The position numbers and the translations under genes are program-made. DNA of 64,000 bases from Segniliparus sp051660745 (lineage in GTDB: Bacteria; Actinomycetota; Actinomycetes; Mycobacteriales; Mycobacteriaceae). The stretch is taken from the NCBI RefSeq assembly GCF_051660745.1, contig NZ_JBOFQF010000019.1:1-64000 (forward strand), read 5' to 3'. Positions 7,645-15,984 of this stretch are shown here, piece after piece. The notes under the pieces are model-generated. The model was given only the letters and a program-made list of their open reading frames with translations, did no database searches and was not told the origin of the DNA. Each line of letters begins with the position of its first letter. The first letter of the stretch is position 1.

Positions 7645-8835
7645 ATGAATGTCCACGTGACTCTGCTTGAGCTCTGCCCGTCGCTCCGGGCCGCCGCCCG
7701 CCCCCGATTCGACTACGACGTCTGGCCTGCCACTCTGCGCTGCGACGAGGACGGCAGGCCGGTCGTCGGCGGCTGCGGGCTGACCGATCTCGCCGACCAG
7801 TTCGGCACCCCCTGCGACGTCGTCGACGAGTCGGAGGTCCGGGCACACGCCAAGGCCTACCGCGCCGCCCTCCCCCGAGGCGAGATCGCCTATTCCAGCC
7901 GGGCATTGCTGACTCCTGCGATCGCCGGATGGCTCGCGGAGGAAGGGCTTTCGCTCGATATTTGCTCCGCCGACGAGCTCGAAACCGCCGTGCGAGGCGG
8001 TTTCCCTGCTTCGCGGATCATCGCGGGCGGGGCCGTCAAGACCAGGGAGGAGCTCGCCGCCGCGCTCGCCGCAGGGGTGGGCCGGATCAGCGTCGACACC
8101 TTCGAGGAGCTCGCCTGGCTGGCCTCCCGCGTCGACCGCCCGCAACAGATCCTCCTGCGGGTCGGCCTCTCGGACGAGCTCGAACAGGCCTTCGGCTTCC
8201 CGCTGTCGGGCGGGGCCGAGGAGGCATGGCTGCGCGCCGCGCGCCACCAGCATCTGCGCGTGGTCGGGCTGCACTGCCATGTCGGCTCGGGCTCGCACGA
8301 GCAGGCGCTCGCCGCGCTGACCGGATTCCAGGACCGCATGCGCGCCGCGCACGGCCTCGTCGCGAGCCAGATCAATCTCGGCGGCGGCGTTTCTGTGGAG
8401 AAGGCGCGGGCGCTCGCGGAGACGAGCGCTTCCTTGCCGCTGCCCGCTCTCGTCGCGAGACCGAATCTCGTCGTCGAGCCCGGGCAGGGCGTCGTCGGCC
8501 AAGCAGGGGTTCGATTGGTCCGAGTCATGGCGAAGAACACCGGCTCGGGCAGCGAGCCCTCCGTGCACGTCGACGGCCCGCTGCCGGTCGTCGGGGCGGA
8601 TGTGCGCGAAGTCCGGCTGATCAACCGGCACTCTCTCGCCGCCGACGTCCCCACGCGGCTGCTCTCCCGGCCCCGCAGCGAGCATCACGCCCCTGCCGAC
8701 TCCGCCTTCGTGCCGCTCCCCCAGGACCTGCGAGCGGGCGACCTGCTCGCCCTCCCCGGAGTCGGCGCCTACGCCCACACCCGCGCGGCAGGCGCGCTCG
8801 TCGCCGTGCGCGACGGCCTGGCGACGAGGATGTAG
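7645..8835 (+). CDS. LysA-like protein lacking the PLP lysine (probable non-decarboxylase)
   Basis: A 396-aa homologue of diaminopimelate decarboxylase (fold III PLP enzyme). It keeps the family plan: FGTPCDVVDE near 54, the LSLDICSADEL block near 98, LHCHVGSGS in the place of LHSHIGSQ, the INLGGGVS phosphate loop, EPGQ for EPGR, and GAYAHTRA near the end. The PLP-binding lysine, expected in a YAxKA motif, is Arg86 (YSSRALL, codon CGG at 7900-7902). The catalytic cysteine of the CESxD block is also missing (HHAPADSAF). The enzyme therefore probably cannot form the internal aldimine or decarboxylate diaminopimelate. It may be a regulatory or ligand-binding relic. The ATG at 7645 is preferred because homology begins just after it. 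It stands alone between two terminators. Confidence 0.8.
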   Translation: MNVHVTLLELCPSLRAAARPRFDYDVWPATLRCDEDGRPVVGGCGLTDLADQFGTPCDVVDESEVRAHAKAYRAALPRGEIAYSSRALLTPAIAGWLAEEGLSLDICSADELETAVRGGFPASRIIAGGAVKTREELAAALAAGVGRISVDTFEELAWLASRVDRPQQILLRVGLSDELEQAFGFPLSGGAEEAWLRAARHQHLRVVGLHCHVGSGSHEQALAALTGFQDRMRAAHGLVASQINLGGGVSVEKARALAETSASLPLPALVARPNLVVEPGQGVVGQAGVRLVRVMAKNTGSGSEPSVHVDGPLPVVGADVREVRLINRHSLAADVPTRLLSRPRSEHHAPADSAFVPLPQDLRAGDLLALPGVGAYAHTRAAGALVAVRDGLATRM

Positions 8836-8877
8836 CGCCGGGACCGGCGGGCTGCGCGGGGGAACTCCCCGTTCCCC
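8836..8877 (+). terminator. Paired hairpins after the LysA-like gene
   Basis: CGCCGG and CCGGCG (8836-8849) directly follow the stop, then GGGGAAC and GTTCCCC (8859-8877). There is no U-run, so this is a likely but not certain actinobacterial terminator. Confidence 0.55.
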
Positions 8878-8941
8878 GAAGCTCATCGACACGTCACGTG
8901 CCATTCACCCGACGAGCGACGGGATCGGACAGGATGCCCGT

Positions 8942-10327
8942 ATGACTGCAATACCCGAACGGCTCCGCACGCTGCCCGCCGCCCTGCCCGCCGCTTTGCT
9001 GCTGATGACGCAGCTCCCCGCGCCGCCTGCCGCATGGGCCGCGGGCACGCCGACGGTGACGATCTCCTCGGCGCTGCCCGGAGCGATCGGCGACCCGACC
9101 AACCCCTCGGTGCTCGCCGAAGTGCACGACAGCAACACCCCGGAGGGCAGCCTCGTGCTCCGCGCGACCAGCTCCTCCAACCCCGCCGTCGCCCCGGTGA
9201 GCTCGGTGTCCTTCTCCGGCTCCGGATCCAAACGGTATGTCTCGGTCAACCCGGTCGGCGTCGGCTACGCGGACATCACCATCGAAGTCTCCGACCCGAG
9301 CGGCGACAAGTCCACCGACACGCTGCACTACGCCGCGTCCGCAGCCTCGAACACCCCCGCCACCACCCGCTACTACACCGGCTCCTCCGACGCGTCCGGA
9401 GTCGTCGACGCGGGCGGCGGATACGTGCTGGTCGCGGACGACGAGAACAACGTCGTCCGGCTCTACCAGGACTCCACCTCCGGCCCCCCTGCCGCCGAGT
9501 TCAACTTCTCCTCGCAGCTCGGGACGAGCAGCGAGATCGACTTCGAGACGATGACCAGGGTCGGCGACCGGCTCTACCTCACCGGATCCATGGGCAATTC
9601 CTCCTCCGGGACGGTCAAGCCCGAGCACAGCAGGTTGGTCGCACTGCAAGTCTCGGGGAGCGGGGCGAGCACCGTCGTCTCCTGGGTCGGCCGTTACGAC
9701 AACCTGCGCGCCGACCTGGTCAACTGGGACCACACCGGGGCGCACGGCCTCGGCGCGGACCATTTCGGCCTGCAGGCGTCCTCGGCAGGGGGCACAATCC
9801 CCAAGGAAGAAGCCGGGTTCAACGTCGAGGGCATGGAGATCGCGACGGACGGGCAGACCGCGTATGTGGCGTTCCGCGCCCCGCTGCAACTGCCGAACGC
9901 CCGCAGCCAGGCTCTGGTCGCGCCGGTGACCAACGCGACAGCGCTGGCCGCAGGCACCGCGAGCGCCGCGGCCTTCGGCCCGCCGCTGCTGTGGAACCTC
10001 GGCGGCAACGGAGTCCGCGACATCCGGCGCAATGCCGCAGGCCAATACCTGATCATCGCCGGGCCCGCGCCCGCGACCCCCGCCTTCTCGCTCTACACCT
10101 GGAGCGGCAACCCTGCCGACCAGCCGGTGAAAAACATCGACCTGCCCGGCAACGCCGGAGCCTGGGAGGCGATCGTCGCTGTCCCGTCCCCGCTCGGCCC
10201 CGGAGCCTCGGTCCGGCTCGTGGCCGACGACGGCGCCTTCGTCTTCTACGGCGACTCAACCGCGGCGAAGGACTTGCCGCGCGGCGGGTGGAAGAAATCT
10301 CGGACGGATATTTTCACGCTGAACTGA
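8942..10327 (+). CDS. Secreted DUF3616-type protein
   Basis: A 461-aa exported protein. A signal peptide covers about 1-34 with a leucine-rich core and likely cleavage at AAWA-AG. Residues 35-130 look like an immunoglobulin- or cadherin-like beta module (ADITIEVSDPSGD). Residues 140-455 resemble DUF3616, a beta-propeller-like domain: DDENNVVRLY, ETMTRVGDRLYLTG, GFNVEGMEIATDGQTAYVAFR and GVRDIRRN. The function of DUF3616 is not established; the DDEN and NVEGM motifs suggest metal or glycan binding, which is conjecture. It ends 42 bases before a DUF1707 gene on the same strand. Confidence 0.72.
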   Translation: MTAIPERLRTLPAALPAALLLMTQLPAPPAAWAAGTPTVTISSALPGAIGDPTNPSVLAEVHDSNTPEGSLVLRATSSSNPAVAPVSSVSFSGSGSKRYVSVNPVGVGYADITIEVSDPSGDKSTDTLHYAASAASNTPATTRYYTGSSDASGVVDAGGGYVLVADDENNVVRLYQDSTSGPPAAEFNFSSQLGTSSEIDFETMTRVGDRLYLTGSMGNSSSGTVKPEHSRLVALQVSGSGASTVVSWVGRYDNLRADLVNWDHTGAHGLGADHFGLQASSAGGTIPKEEAGFNVEGMEIATDGQTAYVAFRAPLQLPNARSQALVAPVTNATALAAGTASAAAFGPPLLWNLGGNGVRDIRRNAAGQYLIIAGPAPATPAFSLYTWSGNPADQPVKNIDLPGNAGAWEAIVAVPSPLGPGASVRLVADDGAFVFYGDSTAAKDLPRGGWKKSRTDIFTLN

Positions 10328-10369
10328 GCGCTCCTGGAAAAACCCGCTGGCCAGCGGTACCCTGGGGGG

Positions 10370-11062
10370 ATGACTGACGGCCAGAGGCAACCCGAGCATC
10401 CGGCACGGGCCTGGCCGTTTCCCGAAGTGCTCGCCCAGCTGCGCCCCGCGCCGCCCGTCTACCGCGCGTCGGACATGGACCGGGAGCATGTGACCCAGCT
10501 GCTCGGCAGAGCAGTGGGCACCGGCCAGATCGACATCCACGAGTTCGAGCGGCGCACGAAAGCCGTCTACGCCGCGAAAACACATGTCGAGCTGGAAGCC
10601 GTCATTCGCGACCTGAGCGTCCACTCCCTCGGCGCCCCGCTCGCAGTGGTCCCCGGCTCCGGCCCCAAGCTGGTCACCCTGTTCGGCGTGTTCGGCGGAT
10701 TCCGCAGGCGCGGGCCGTGGGTGGTGCCGCAAACGCTCAACGTGTTCGTCTTCTTCGGCGGCGGTTTCCTCGATCTGCGGGAAGCCTCGTTCGTCTGCCC
10801 CGACGCGCGGATCAACGTCTGGTCGCTGTTCGGCCGGACGAAAGTCATCGTCCCCCATGAGCTCGACCTGCGCGTCGAGGGGATCGAGATGATCGGCGAG
10901 TTCGAAGACAAAGCGAGCGGCCCGGGCACGAGAGCACCAGGCGAGTGCGAACGCCCCAAAATCGTGGTCAACGGCCTCTCGGTGCTGAGCGGCGTGCACG
11001 TCGAGCGCCCGTACGGCAAGGGCAAGGCGATCCTCAAGAGGATCCTCAAGTACGGGCGCTGA
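10370..11062 (+). CDS. DUF1707 / LiaF-like C-terminal domain protein
   Basis: A 230-aa cytoplasmic protein. Residues about 32-85 (YRASDMDREHVTQLL, GQIDIHEFERRTKAVYAAKT) form a DUF1707 domain, common in actinobacterial membrane- or stress-associated proteins. The C-terminal half (LVTLFGVFGGFRRRGPWVVPQ, RINVWSLFGRTKVIVPHELDLRVEG) resembles the beta-strand domain at the end of LiaF and VraT-like proteins that respond to wall-active antibiotics. No membrane segment is evident. A role in sensing envelope stress is suggested only by the domain family. AT-poor spacer and no visible operator. Confidence 0.72.
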   Translation: MTDGQRQPEHPARAWPFPEVLAQLRPAPPVYRASDMDREHVTQLLGRAVGTGQIDIHEFERRTKAVYAAKTHVELEAVIRDLSVHSLGAPLAVVPGSGPKLVTLFGVFGGFRRRGPWVVPQTLNVFVFFGGGFLDLREASFVCPDARINVWSLFGRTKVIVPHELDLRVEGIEMIGEFEDKASGPGTRAPGECERPKIVVNGLSVLSGVHVERPYGKGKAILKRILKYGR

Positions 11063-11228
11063 CCGAGCGCGCCAGCCAGGCTCGCCGAAGCATCGCGCCG
11101 CACGACGCGAAACCTGACGCACCTCCGTCGGATTGACGGATTCTCTGAAGTACTCGCGTCTGAATCGTTGGCGCTCTTTAGAATCCTGTGCTGTGCTGGC
11201 AAGCTCTCGGAGAGGAACACCGGACGTC

Positions 11229-12530
11229 ATGAGATCTGCTTTGAGCGCCCCGATCGGCCCGACCACGCCCCTCGGGGCCTGGCGAATGCTCTCGGCTGCC
11301 GAATCGGAGCTGAACCATCTGCGCAGGTACACGACTATCTGGTATATGGCCAGGCTGCACGGGGAGCTCGACGTCGACGCGTTGGCCACTGCCGCCACGA
11401 CATTGCAGCAGAAATACCCCGACCTCGCTTCGAGGGTCGAGCCCGTCGGTCGCGGCTTCAGGGTCGTCGCCGAACGGGCGAACGGCTCCGTCGTGTCGCA
11501 GCAGGCCGAGCCGCTCCACGATTTCGCGGCGCTGCCGGTGCTCTCGCAGGGCGACGGCACCCTTTCGATCCGGATCCACCCGGGCGAGGCAGGCAATGTC
11601 GTCGCGTTCGGGGTCGACCACTCCATCGCGGACGCGCGCTTGAGCTACGCCTATTTCTGCGAGCTGTGGGAGATCTACACCCAGATCGTGTCCACCGGCT
11701 CGATTCCCCGCGTCGCGCCCCAGCCCGCTCCCGACGCTCCCGAGACTGCGATGGCCAAGCGCGGCGTCCGCGAGACCCCGCTCCCGGAGAAACCGTGGCT
11801 CGCCCCGACCTCGTGGGGCGGCAAGCAGCAGTCCGAGATTTCCGGCGCCCCCGGAACCGTCCTCGGCTGGCAGCACTGTTTCGATCCTGAGGCTTCTGCC
11901 GCGCTGCTCGCCGCGGCCCGGCGACGCGAAACGACCGTCAATACCCTGCTCACAGGAGTGATTGCACTCGCGGAGCGCGCTCTGTTCCCCGGCCCCGACA
12001 ATGCTGCGGTGAACCTGGGCTTCGAGTCGCTCGTGGACTACCGCGGGCATTTGACCCCGCCCGCCAAGCTCGCCGAGATCGCCAACGGCATCATGATCTC
12101 CCGCAGCCAGGTGCGCGTCCGAGCGGACGACGACCCTGTTCGGATCGGGCGCGAGGTCACCCGCCAGATCAAAGACGACCTCCGCAGCGGGTTCCTCGCA
12201 CAAAGCGTGCGCCATATCGCCGACGTGCTCCTGACCGGACGGTTCGGCCCGTTCATCAGGATCACCAACCCAGGAGTCTTGCCCGCTCCTCCCCTGCCGG
12301 AGAGCCTCGTCATGCACGGTCTCGACGCCTTCCTCACCACAGCGCAGACACCACGGCCCACCGCCCCGGACGGCTCGGCCCTGCCACATGCCTCCCGGTA
12401 CGAGGTGTACTCCTTCGCGGGCGAGCTCTCCATCTTCTGCAAATTCCCCACCGGGTCCCTCGCCCCCGAGCAGGTCGCCTCCCTTCGCGCGAACGTGGTC
12501 GGCGGGATCGAAGCGCTCGCGACGGGCTAG
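11229..12530 (+). CDS. PapA-like acyltransferase (condensation-domain fold)
   Basis: A 433-aa protein of the polyketide-associated acyltransferase type. The HxxxD catalytic motif is His131-Ser-Ile-Ala-Asp135 in GVDHSIADARLS; the glycine that usually follows is alanine. The start GPTTPLGAWRMLSAAE resembles PapA5, and the second half holds NTLLTGVIALAER and INLGFESLVDYR-like blocks expected near the solvent channel. PapA5-type enzymes esterify lipid alcohols with mycocerosate-type acyl chains in the cell envelope; the substrate here cannot be told, and no polyketide synthase is adjacent. The ATG at 11229 has GGAGAGG upstream; an extension to 11133 is possible but lacks homology. It converges with the next gene, 26 bases away. 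Confidence 0.75.
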   Translation: MRSALSAPIGPTTPLGAWRMLSAAESELNHLRRYTTIWYMARLHGELDVDALATAATTLQQKYPDLASRVEPVGRGFRVVAERANGSVVSQQAEPLHDFAALPVLSQGDGTLSIRIHPGEAGNVVAFGVDHSIADARLSYAYFCELWEIYTQIVSTGSIPRVAPQPAPDAPETAMAKRGVRETPLPEKPWLAPTSWGGKQQSEISGAPGTVLGWQHCFDPEASAALLAAARRRETTVNTLLTGVIALAERALFPGPDNAAVNLGFESLVDYRGHLTPPAKLAEIANGIMISRSQVRVRADDDPVRIGREVTRQIKDDLRSGFLAQSVRHIADVLLTGRFGPFIRITNPGVLPAPPLPESLVMHGLDAFLTTAQTPRPTAPDGSALPHASRYEVYSFAGELSIFCKFPTGSLAPEQVASLRANVVGGIEALATG

Positions 12531-12556
12531 AACGCGTTCTCCGCCCCGGCCTCTGG

Positions 12557-13534
12557 TCAGCCCGGCGGGACGAGGTAGACGATGTTGCCGTAGGGATTGC
12601 CGTAGCTGACGCGCTGCGTCCCGTCGCCGTTGATGTTGTTCGAGCCGATGAGCGTGACATGGCCGCCGTTGTTGCTCGCGACGAGCTCGGTGTGCTGGCT
12701 CCCGTTGATGATCGCGACCGCGCCGGGCGGCGGGTTGCTGCTGACATGCCAGCCCTGGGCCTGCAGCCGGGCAGAGAGGTCCGCGACGCCGTTGGTGTGC
12801 CAATCGATCTGGCCGGACTGCCGCAGGACGGCCGAGACGAAGTTCGCGCAGCAGATATCGCTGGGGATGCCGGGGTCCATCCCGATGCCCGCGCCCTTGA
12901 GGTCGGAGGCATTGCGGCCGAGGTAGCCCTTCGCGACGTCGGCGGCAGGGCCAGAAGGCCCGCCGCCGGGGGCCGCGCCGCCCGTCTCGGCCTGGCCGCC
13001 CGCCTCCTGCTGCCCGTCCTTCTGCTGTTGCGCCGCTTTGCCCGCGACTTCCTCGATGGCCTTGCGCGCCTGGTCGGCGGCGCTCCTGTCCGCCGCGTCC
13101 CACGCGTTCACCGCGTCGACGACGCGGGACTGGAGCTCCTTCGCGTCGGAGACCATCCGCATCGTCGGGCGCGCGGGCCGGTCCGGGCGAAGGCTCCAGT
13201 CGTCGTTGACCCCGTACCCCAAGGACTCGGCCAGCTGCAGAGTCGACCGCACGTTGTTCGTGGCGCTGCTCATCTCGCTCGCGGCGTTCGCCAAGCCCGA
13301 CTGGATCCTCGACAGATTGTCCAGCTCGCGGTGCAGGTCCGCCGTCTTCGCGACGACGAGCTCCCGTGTCGTGTCGCCGAGCTGGCCCAACAGCAGCGAG
13401 TCCACCGTCCGCTGCGCGCCCTCGATCTGCGCCACAGCGCCGCCGAGCTGGCCCGAAAGCGACCCGACAGACTGCACGGCCTGTTCCAGGACGACTGGCC
13501 GCATCTCGTCGAATTGCGATTTCGTCGGTCTCAT
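12557..13534 (-). CDS. Type VII-like secreted peptidoglycan hydrolase (helical N-terminus plus CHAP/NlpC-like domain)
   Basis: A 325-aa protein with no classical signal peptide. Residues 1-165 are helical and acidic/alanine-rich, like WXG100-type secretion domains. A Gly/Gln/Pro linker (170-200) leads to a C-terminal papain-like domain: Cys229 in DICCANFVSAVLRQSG, His281 in SQHTELVAS and polar Asn299/Asn300 in GSNN, the arrangement of CHAP or NlpC/P60 amidases that cut peptidoglycan peptides. It is the last gene of a leftward operon with a lysozyme-like protein and a third conserved protein. The order recalls the group around Rv3896c-Rv3899c at the mycobacterial ESX-2 locus, from memory and not checked. 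No secretion-machine gene is nearby. Confidence 0.65.
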   Translation of the reverse strand: MRPTKSQFDEMRPVVLEQAVQSVGSLSGQLGGAVAQIEGAQRTVDSLLLGQLGDTTRELVVAKTADLHRELDNLSRIQSGLANAASEMSSATNNVRSTLQLAESLGYGVNDDWSLRPDRPARPTMRMVSDAKELQSRVVDAVNAWDAADRSAADQARKAIEEVAGKAAQQQKDGQQEAGGQAETGGAAPGGGPSGPAADVAKGYLGRNASDLKGAGIGMDPGIPSDICCANFVSAVLRQSGQIDWHTNGVADLSARLQAQGWHVSSNPPPGAVAIINGSQHTELVASNNGGHVTLIGSNNINGDGTQRVSYGNPYGNIVYLVPPG

Positions 13535-13553
13535 TCTCCCTCTTCTCCTCTCG

Positions 13554-14582
13554 TCATACGCTCTGCGCCTGGCCTGCGGACGTGCCGCGCTGCCCGAGGC
13601 CCTGTTGCTCGAAATAGTGCGCCGCCTGGGCGTACGGATCCATCATGGTCTGGGCGTCCGCACGGACCCCCGTCTCGTGCGGGAAGAGGCCGACCGAGCC
13701 CTGGCCGCTCGAAAGCCACGGCGAGCCGTCCGGCCTTTTGTCCGCGTACTGCAGCGACTCCGGGTAGTCGGCGCTCCCGGAGTTGTGCAGGCCGCTCTCG
13801 TGCAGCGCCGCTTGCAACGCGGACTGGACGCCCGCCTCGTTCACGCCCAGCTCCTTGCCCGCTGCGATGATGGCCTTCGCGTTCTTCGCCTGTTCCGGGG
13901 ACAGCTTCACCTCGCGCCCGTCCGGGCCCATGATCGACATCGCGCCGCCGCCCTGGCCGTCGTCCGGTTGTGCCGCGTCCTTGGCCCCGGCCTGCTGGTC
14001 CTCGCCCGAAGGCTTTTCTTCGCCCTTGCCGCTTCCTTCGCCGTCCGCCTTGCCAGCAGATCCGGGCTGCGATCCCGAGCCTGATCCGCCGCCCGAGTCC
14101 CCGCTGCCGGACCCGCTTCCAGAACCTCCGCCCGAGCCGTTCCCGGACCCGCTGTCAGAGCCGCCGCCAGAACCACTCCCGCCAGAGGAGCCGTCGCCCC
14201 CGCCGCCGGAGTCGCCTCCGCCCGAAGCCGCAGGCCCGCCGCCCTGCGCGGGCGCGTCTTGCGCCAGGCCGTCCGCCGCGTTCTGATCCTGCTGCGCGAG
14301 CTGGTCAAGCGCGCCGAGGAGCTTCCCCGCCAGATCGTCAAGCCAGCGCCCTTGGTCTTGCAACGCCTTTTTCAACGTCTCGTCGACGTTCGCCACGCCC
14401 TTCTCGACATCGGTGCCCGGCAGTCCCGAAGACACCGCGTCGGCGATAGCGGTGCTCGCCCGCAACCCCGTTATCGCGTCGCCCGACGCGCGGAACTGCG
14501 TCGCGGCGGCACGCAATGCGTCCAAATCCCCGATCGAGAGTTTCCCCGGCTGGCCGCCAGAGCCAACGCCACTGTTCGTCAT
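13554..14582 (-). CDS. Type VII-like secreted lysozyme-like protein with Gly/Ser linker
   Basis: A 342-aa protein. Residues 13-105 form a helical domain with no signal peptide (LDALRAAATQFRASGDAI, RWLDDLAGKLLGALDQL), fitting a type VII export domain. Residues about 112-180 are an extreme Gly/Ser linker, then an acidic Gln/Asp stretch. The C-terminal 110 residues have the lysozyme-like transglycosylase pattern: catalytic Glu262 in AALHESGLHN, then GSVGLFPHETG and MMDPYAQAAHYFEQ. Many actinobacterial peptidoglycan hydrolases share this core with SVGLFQQR. The ATG at 14582 has AAAGGGA upstream and is preferred over an extension to 14711. It lies 19 bases before the CHAP-like gene, so the two enzymes are probably made together. 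Confidence 0.66.
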   Translation of the reverse strand: MTNSGVGSGGQPGKLSIGDLDALRAAATQFRASGDAITGLRASTAIADAVSSGLPGTDVEKGVANVDETLKKALQDQGRWLDDLAGKLLGALDQLAQQDQNAADGLAQDAPAQGGGPAASGGGDSGGGGDGSSGGSGSGGGSDSGSGNGSGGGSGSGSGSGDSGGGSGSGSQPGSAGKADGEGSGKGEEKPSGEDQQAGAKDAAQPDDGQGGGAMSIMGPDGREVKLSPEQAKNAKAIIAAGKELGVNEAGVQSALQAALHESGLHNSGSADYPESLQYADKRPDGSPWLSSGQGSVGLFPHETGVRADAQTMMDPYAQAAHYFEQQGLGQRGTSAGQAQSV

Positions 14583-14631
14583 CTGTCCCTTTCCCTCTGT
14601 TCCCTCTGTCTGACCGCTGGAGGCTCCATGC

Positions 14632-15729
14632 TCATCGCGCCCTCGACGCTTTGGCGCTATGGGCGGCGAGCATCGCGCGGGTGGCCGGAAGGTCCTCGCC
14701 GACGCACACATGCTCGTACGCGAGCTCGGCGAGATCGTTCTTGCCGAGCGGCACGTCGTCGAGCCGCGAGCGCAAGAGGATCGCGACGATGGCGCAGGCC
14801 CTGGCCGCGTAGAAGGGCCAGGCGTAGTCGAAGCCCGCGCTCAGCGTCATGGCCTGGGCCATCGTCGGCGCCGCCGAGTACAGGTCGAGCAGGCCGAGCC
14901 GGGAGTCCGGCACCCGCCGAGACCGGGCCTGAGCGGAGAGGCGAGCCCCCTCCTGCCAGGCGAGCGCAACGCCCCGCGCGTCTGTTCTGCCCGCCCGGAG
15001 CGCCTCCAGCACGCTTGCAAGCTGGGGGCTCTGCCTGTGGAACGCGCACAGCCGGGCGGCGTCCAACGCCAAATCCAACCCTGCGGCCCAGCGCTCTTGG
15101 ACTGGGATTCCCGCAATGACCGCCTCGGTCTCCCCGCCGTCGACGGCGGCGATCCGCGTCGCCGCCCTTGCCGCCGCGTCCACCGCCACCGCGCCCGCGA
15201 CAGGCCCCGTCGCGCAAAGCATGCCCTGCAACTGCGCCACAGCTTCCCCCACCGGGCGGCTGCCGACCAGGCAGACCAGTTTGAGCTCCGGGCTCGACGC
15301 GCGCAGCGCGAGGCAGTGGTCGGCGAGCGTCCGCGCCGGGTTGTCCAGGCCCAGCCACGGGCCGAGCTCGCCGTCGGGAACGGCAGGCCCGAAAACATGC
15401 CGCAGCCGCAGGTCCCACCGCAGGCCCGGCGGCAAGAAACCAGCGCCCTCGTTGCTCACCGCGTAGAAACGGGTCACGCCCCCGTCTTCGTACCCGCTGA
15501 CGGCCCAGTCGATCCCCGGGCACGACCGCGATTGCGCGACCAGGTCGGCCACCATGGCCGTCGCCGTTCGAGCCGCGTCCGCGCGGGAGAGCCCGGTCGA
15601 GTCAGAAGCCCGCTGCGGCTTCGTGACGGGAGCGGGCTTCGGGCGCTCGCTGGTCCGCTTGATTTTCTCCTCGTCGTCGAAATATCCCCAACGCCGCCGA
15701 TCCGAGTACGCGTACCAGTCGCTTTTCAT
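14632..15729 (-). CDS. Conserved protein of a type VII-associated operon, unknown function
   Basis: A 365-aa soluble protein, first full-size gene of the operon with the two hydrolase-like genes. The N-terminal 50 residues are charged and disordered (DDEEKIKRTSERPKPAP). A middle alpha/beta part contains GIDWAVSGYEDGGVTRFYAVSNEGAGFLP and LRLRHVFGPAVPDG; the C-terminal half is alanine-rich and helical (AAGLDLALDAARLCAFHR, DYAWPFYAARACAIVAILL). This layout recalls the DUF5631/DUF5632 proteins of mycobacterial ESX loci (Rv3899c), but the match is from memory. It may be a cytoplasmic partner or a secreted substrate. Its own ribosome site is poor and it follows a 29-codon ORF by 3 bases, so translation may be coupled. 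Confidence 0.55.
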   Translation of the reverse strand: MKSDWYAYSDRRRWGYFDDEEKIKRTSERPKPAPVTKPQRASDSTGLSRADAARTATAMVADLVAQSRSCPGIDWAVSGYEDGGVTRFYAVSNEGAGFLPPGLRWDLRLRHVFGPAVPDGELGPWLGLDNPARTLADHCLALRASSPELKLVCLVGSRPVGEAVAQLQGMLCATGPVAGAVAVDAAARAATRIAAVDGGETEAVIAGIPVQERWAAGLDLALDAARLCAFHRQSPQLASVLEALRAGRTDARGVALAWQEGARLSAQARSRRVPDSRLGLLDLYSAAPTMAQAMTLSAGFDYAWPFYAARACAIVAILLRSRLDDVPLGKNDLAELAYEHVCVGEDLPATRAMLAAHSAKASRAR

Positions 15730-15732
15730 GCG

Positions 15733-15822
15733 CTACGCCGCCCCGACGGCGAGAAGGAGCTGTGGGGAGAACCGCGCCATGCGGGGCATGGACGACACGC
15801 ACAAGGGCATAACAAAACACAT
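15733..15822 (-). CDS. Possible 29-codon leader ORF
   Basis: A small ORF starting ATG at 15822 with a perfect AGGAGG 5 bases upstream (15828-15833) and ending TAG 3 bases before the ATG of the next gene. The product begins MCFVMPLCVSSMPRMARFS and ends LLLAVGAA, hydrophobic enough to be a short membrane peptide. It may exist only to load ribosomes onto the downstream gene. No homology is known to me. Confidence 0.4.
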   Translation of the reverse strand: MCFVMPLCVSSMPRMARFSPQLLLAVGAA

Positions 15823-15947
15823 GACGACCTCCTCCCAGGACTCCGCCTTCCAAACTCCACAAAACTACTGTTCAGTGGGCTGCCCACAATGTATCCCGGG
15901 GGTGCTGATCCGTCAACCCTTCCGCGAAGAGGCACAGTCCTAGAAGA

Positions 15948-15976
15948 GCCGCCGCCTCACCGCGCGAGGCGGCGGC
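15948..15976 (-). terminator. Terminator after the SDR gene
   Basis: An 11-bp perfect stem, GCCGCCGCCTC (15948-15958) and GAGGCGGCGGC (15966-15976), starts 9 bases past the SDR stop. It lacks a U-run. Confidence 0.7.
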
Positions 15977-15984
15977 CGTCAGGC

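Noticed and set aside
14100..14240. GC-rich short repeats resembling a CRISPR or satellite
   Set aside because: They encode a Gly/Ser linker in frame within the lysozyme-like protein and have no regular unit or unique spacers.
15602..15862. 86-codon minus-strand ORF at the start of the type VII-type operon
   Set aside because: It overlaps the 365-aa gene out of frame with shadow-type composition; the 29-codon ORF with AGGAGG is more likely.
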